Shown: positions 55,473 through 55,753 of the stretch, one piece after another
How positions within the stretch are numbered: the stretch's first letter is position 1
How the letters are laid out: every line of letters begins with the position of its first letter
Source: Bacteroidales bacterium
Lineage (GTDB): Bacteria; Bacteroidota; Bacteroidia; Bacteroidales; Muribaculaceae
Direction: 5' to 3'
Length of the DNA: 55,753 bases
Assembly (NCBI GenBank): GCA_015061085.1
Contig: SUXG01000012.1
Location: 1 to 55,753 of the forward strand
The notes under the pieces: generated by a model
Databases searched by the model: none
What the model saw: the letters and a program-made list of their open reading frames with translations, nothing else
What the model was told of the DNA's origin: nothing
Translations under genes and position numbers: made by a program

Positions 55473-55753
55473 TCAATCTTCTAACAATTGTTTGATACTT
55501 GATACGGATGAGTCTACATACGGAACGGCATCGAATCGTCCTTGTATATAACCCTTTTCGGCATCCATGTTTTCACGGAAATCCTTGAAGTCATAGAGAG
55601 AATAGACATCTGTTGCGCCATCCTCGGACTTGTTGACAAATACTATCTGGTCTCTTCTCAATCTTTTAACGTCAATAAGATTTGTATTATGGGATGAGAA
55701 CAGCAACTGGCTTCCTTCTGACGCATGGATTAAGTCGAGAATGAAGTCTGCCA
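55473..55753 (-). CDS. RloA/AbiLi-like AAA ATPase, 3' end only
   Basis: Only the last 93 codons lie in the window and the frame is open to the right edge. The visible part (QLLFSSHNTNLIDVKRLRRDQIVFV, given as LFSSHNTNLID and LRRDQIVFV) is the D-loop/H-loop end of an ABC-like AAA ATPase, with the His of SSHN as the switch residue. It ends with YIQGRFDAVPYVDSS, a typical C-terminal stretch of RloA/AbiLi proteins. The gap of 4 bases to the RloB-like gene supports a two-gene toxin-like pair. Confidence 0.85.
   Translation of the reverse strand, partial: ADFILDLIHASEGSQLLFSSHNTNLIDVKRLRRDQIVFVNKSEDGATDVYSLYDFKDFRENMDAEKGYIQGRFDAVPYVDSSVSSIKQLLED

Overview
The window is a chromosomal segment of a Bacteroidales bacterium, most likely from the Muribaculaceae/Bacteroidaceae side of the order. 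I infer this from family content and did not place it phylogenetically. The supporting families are typical of the group: a long SecA with extra segments, DUF2723/GT117, DUF4271, DUF4199, DUF5723, DUF6048/DUF6452, a DUF4105 (Lnb-like) lipoprotein N-acyltransferase, a carboxypeptidase-D-type TonB receptor, and a BspA-like repeat protein with a Por-type tail. Promoters fit the Bacteroidetes consensus, TTTG, a spacer of about 19-21, then TAnnTTTG. Several decide start codons here (miaB, the His-rich protein, an 18-codon ORF).

Layout. 1-2150: 3' end of a FISUMP-domain surface protein, then a membrane protein and winged-helix regulator pair. 2156-4632: copper P-type ATPase with a one-domain chaperone. 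4700-5800: an 18-residue membrane-peptide candidate and a four-helix-bundle protein. 5927-11688: gapA, mscL, then a three-gene unit (YeiH-type exporter, secreted coiled-coil protein, uridine-kinase-like enzyme). 11899-18320: secA and a two-gene unit of a degenerate alkaline-phosphatase-fold protein with an Lnb-like membrane protein. 18534-21416: a small His-rich exported protein and a TonB receptor with a His-rich N terminus, probably a metal-uptake pair. 21816-29054: a five-gene minus-strand unit (GT117, polysaccharide deacetylase, epimerase, DUF4271, hemD). 29679-33353: an accessory pair (beta-helix protein, BspA-like protein). 33520-36454: divergent miaB and an acetyl/succinyl-CoA transferase with interleaved promoters.

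36583-43435 is a first accessory island between housekeeping genes. It holds a five-gene minus-strand cassette: a multi-spanning membrane protein, a P-loop GTPase-like protein, two single-span coiled-coil proteins with similar N termini, and a retropepsin-like lipoprotein. Just upstream lies a roughly 330-nt structured RNA that ends in a strong terminator, and one of its loops can pair with that terminator. I see no promoter between the terminator and the first gene, so the RNA may be an attenuating leader. A Fic protein lies beyond it. 43603-49843 returns to ordinary Bacteroidales envelope genes.

50504-55753 is a second accessory island and looks like a defence island. It contains the end of a RloA/AbiLi-type ATPase, a RloB/AbiLii-type gene broken by a one-base frameshift, and a tightly coupled four-gene unit. 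That unit comprises a TIR-like/NACHT STAND NTPase, an unknown 130-residue protein, a small protein with an N-terminal DFVTNSSS motif, and a radical SAM/SPASM enzyme. This unit and the GTPase cassette with its leader RNA are the best candidates for undescribed systems. I found no tRNA, rRNA, CRISPR array or intact insertion sequence.
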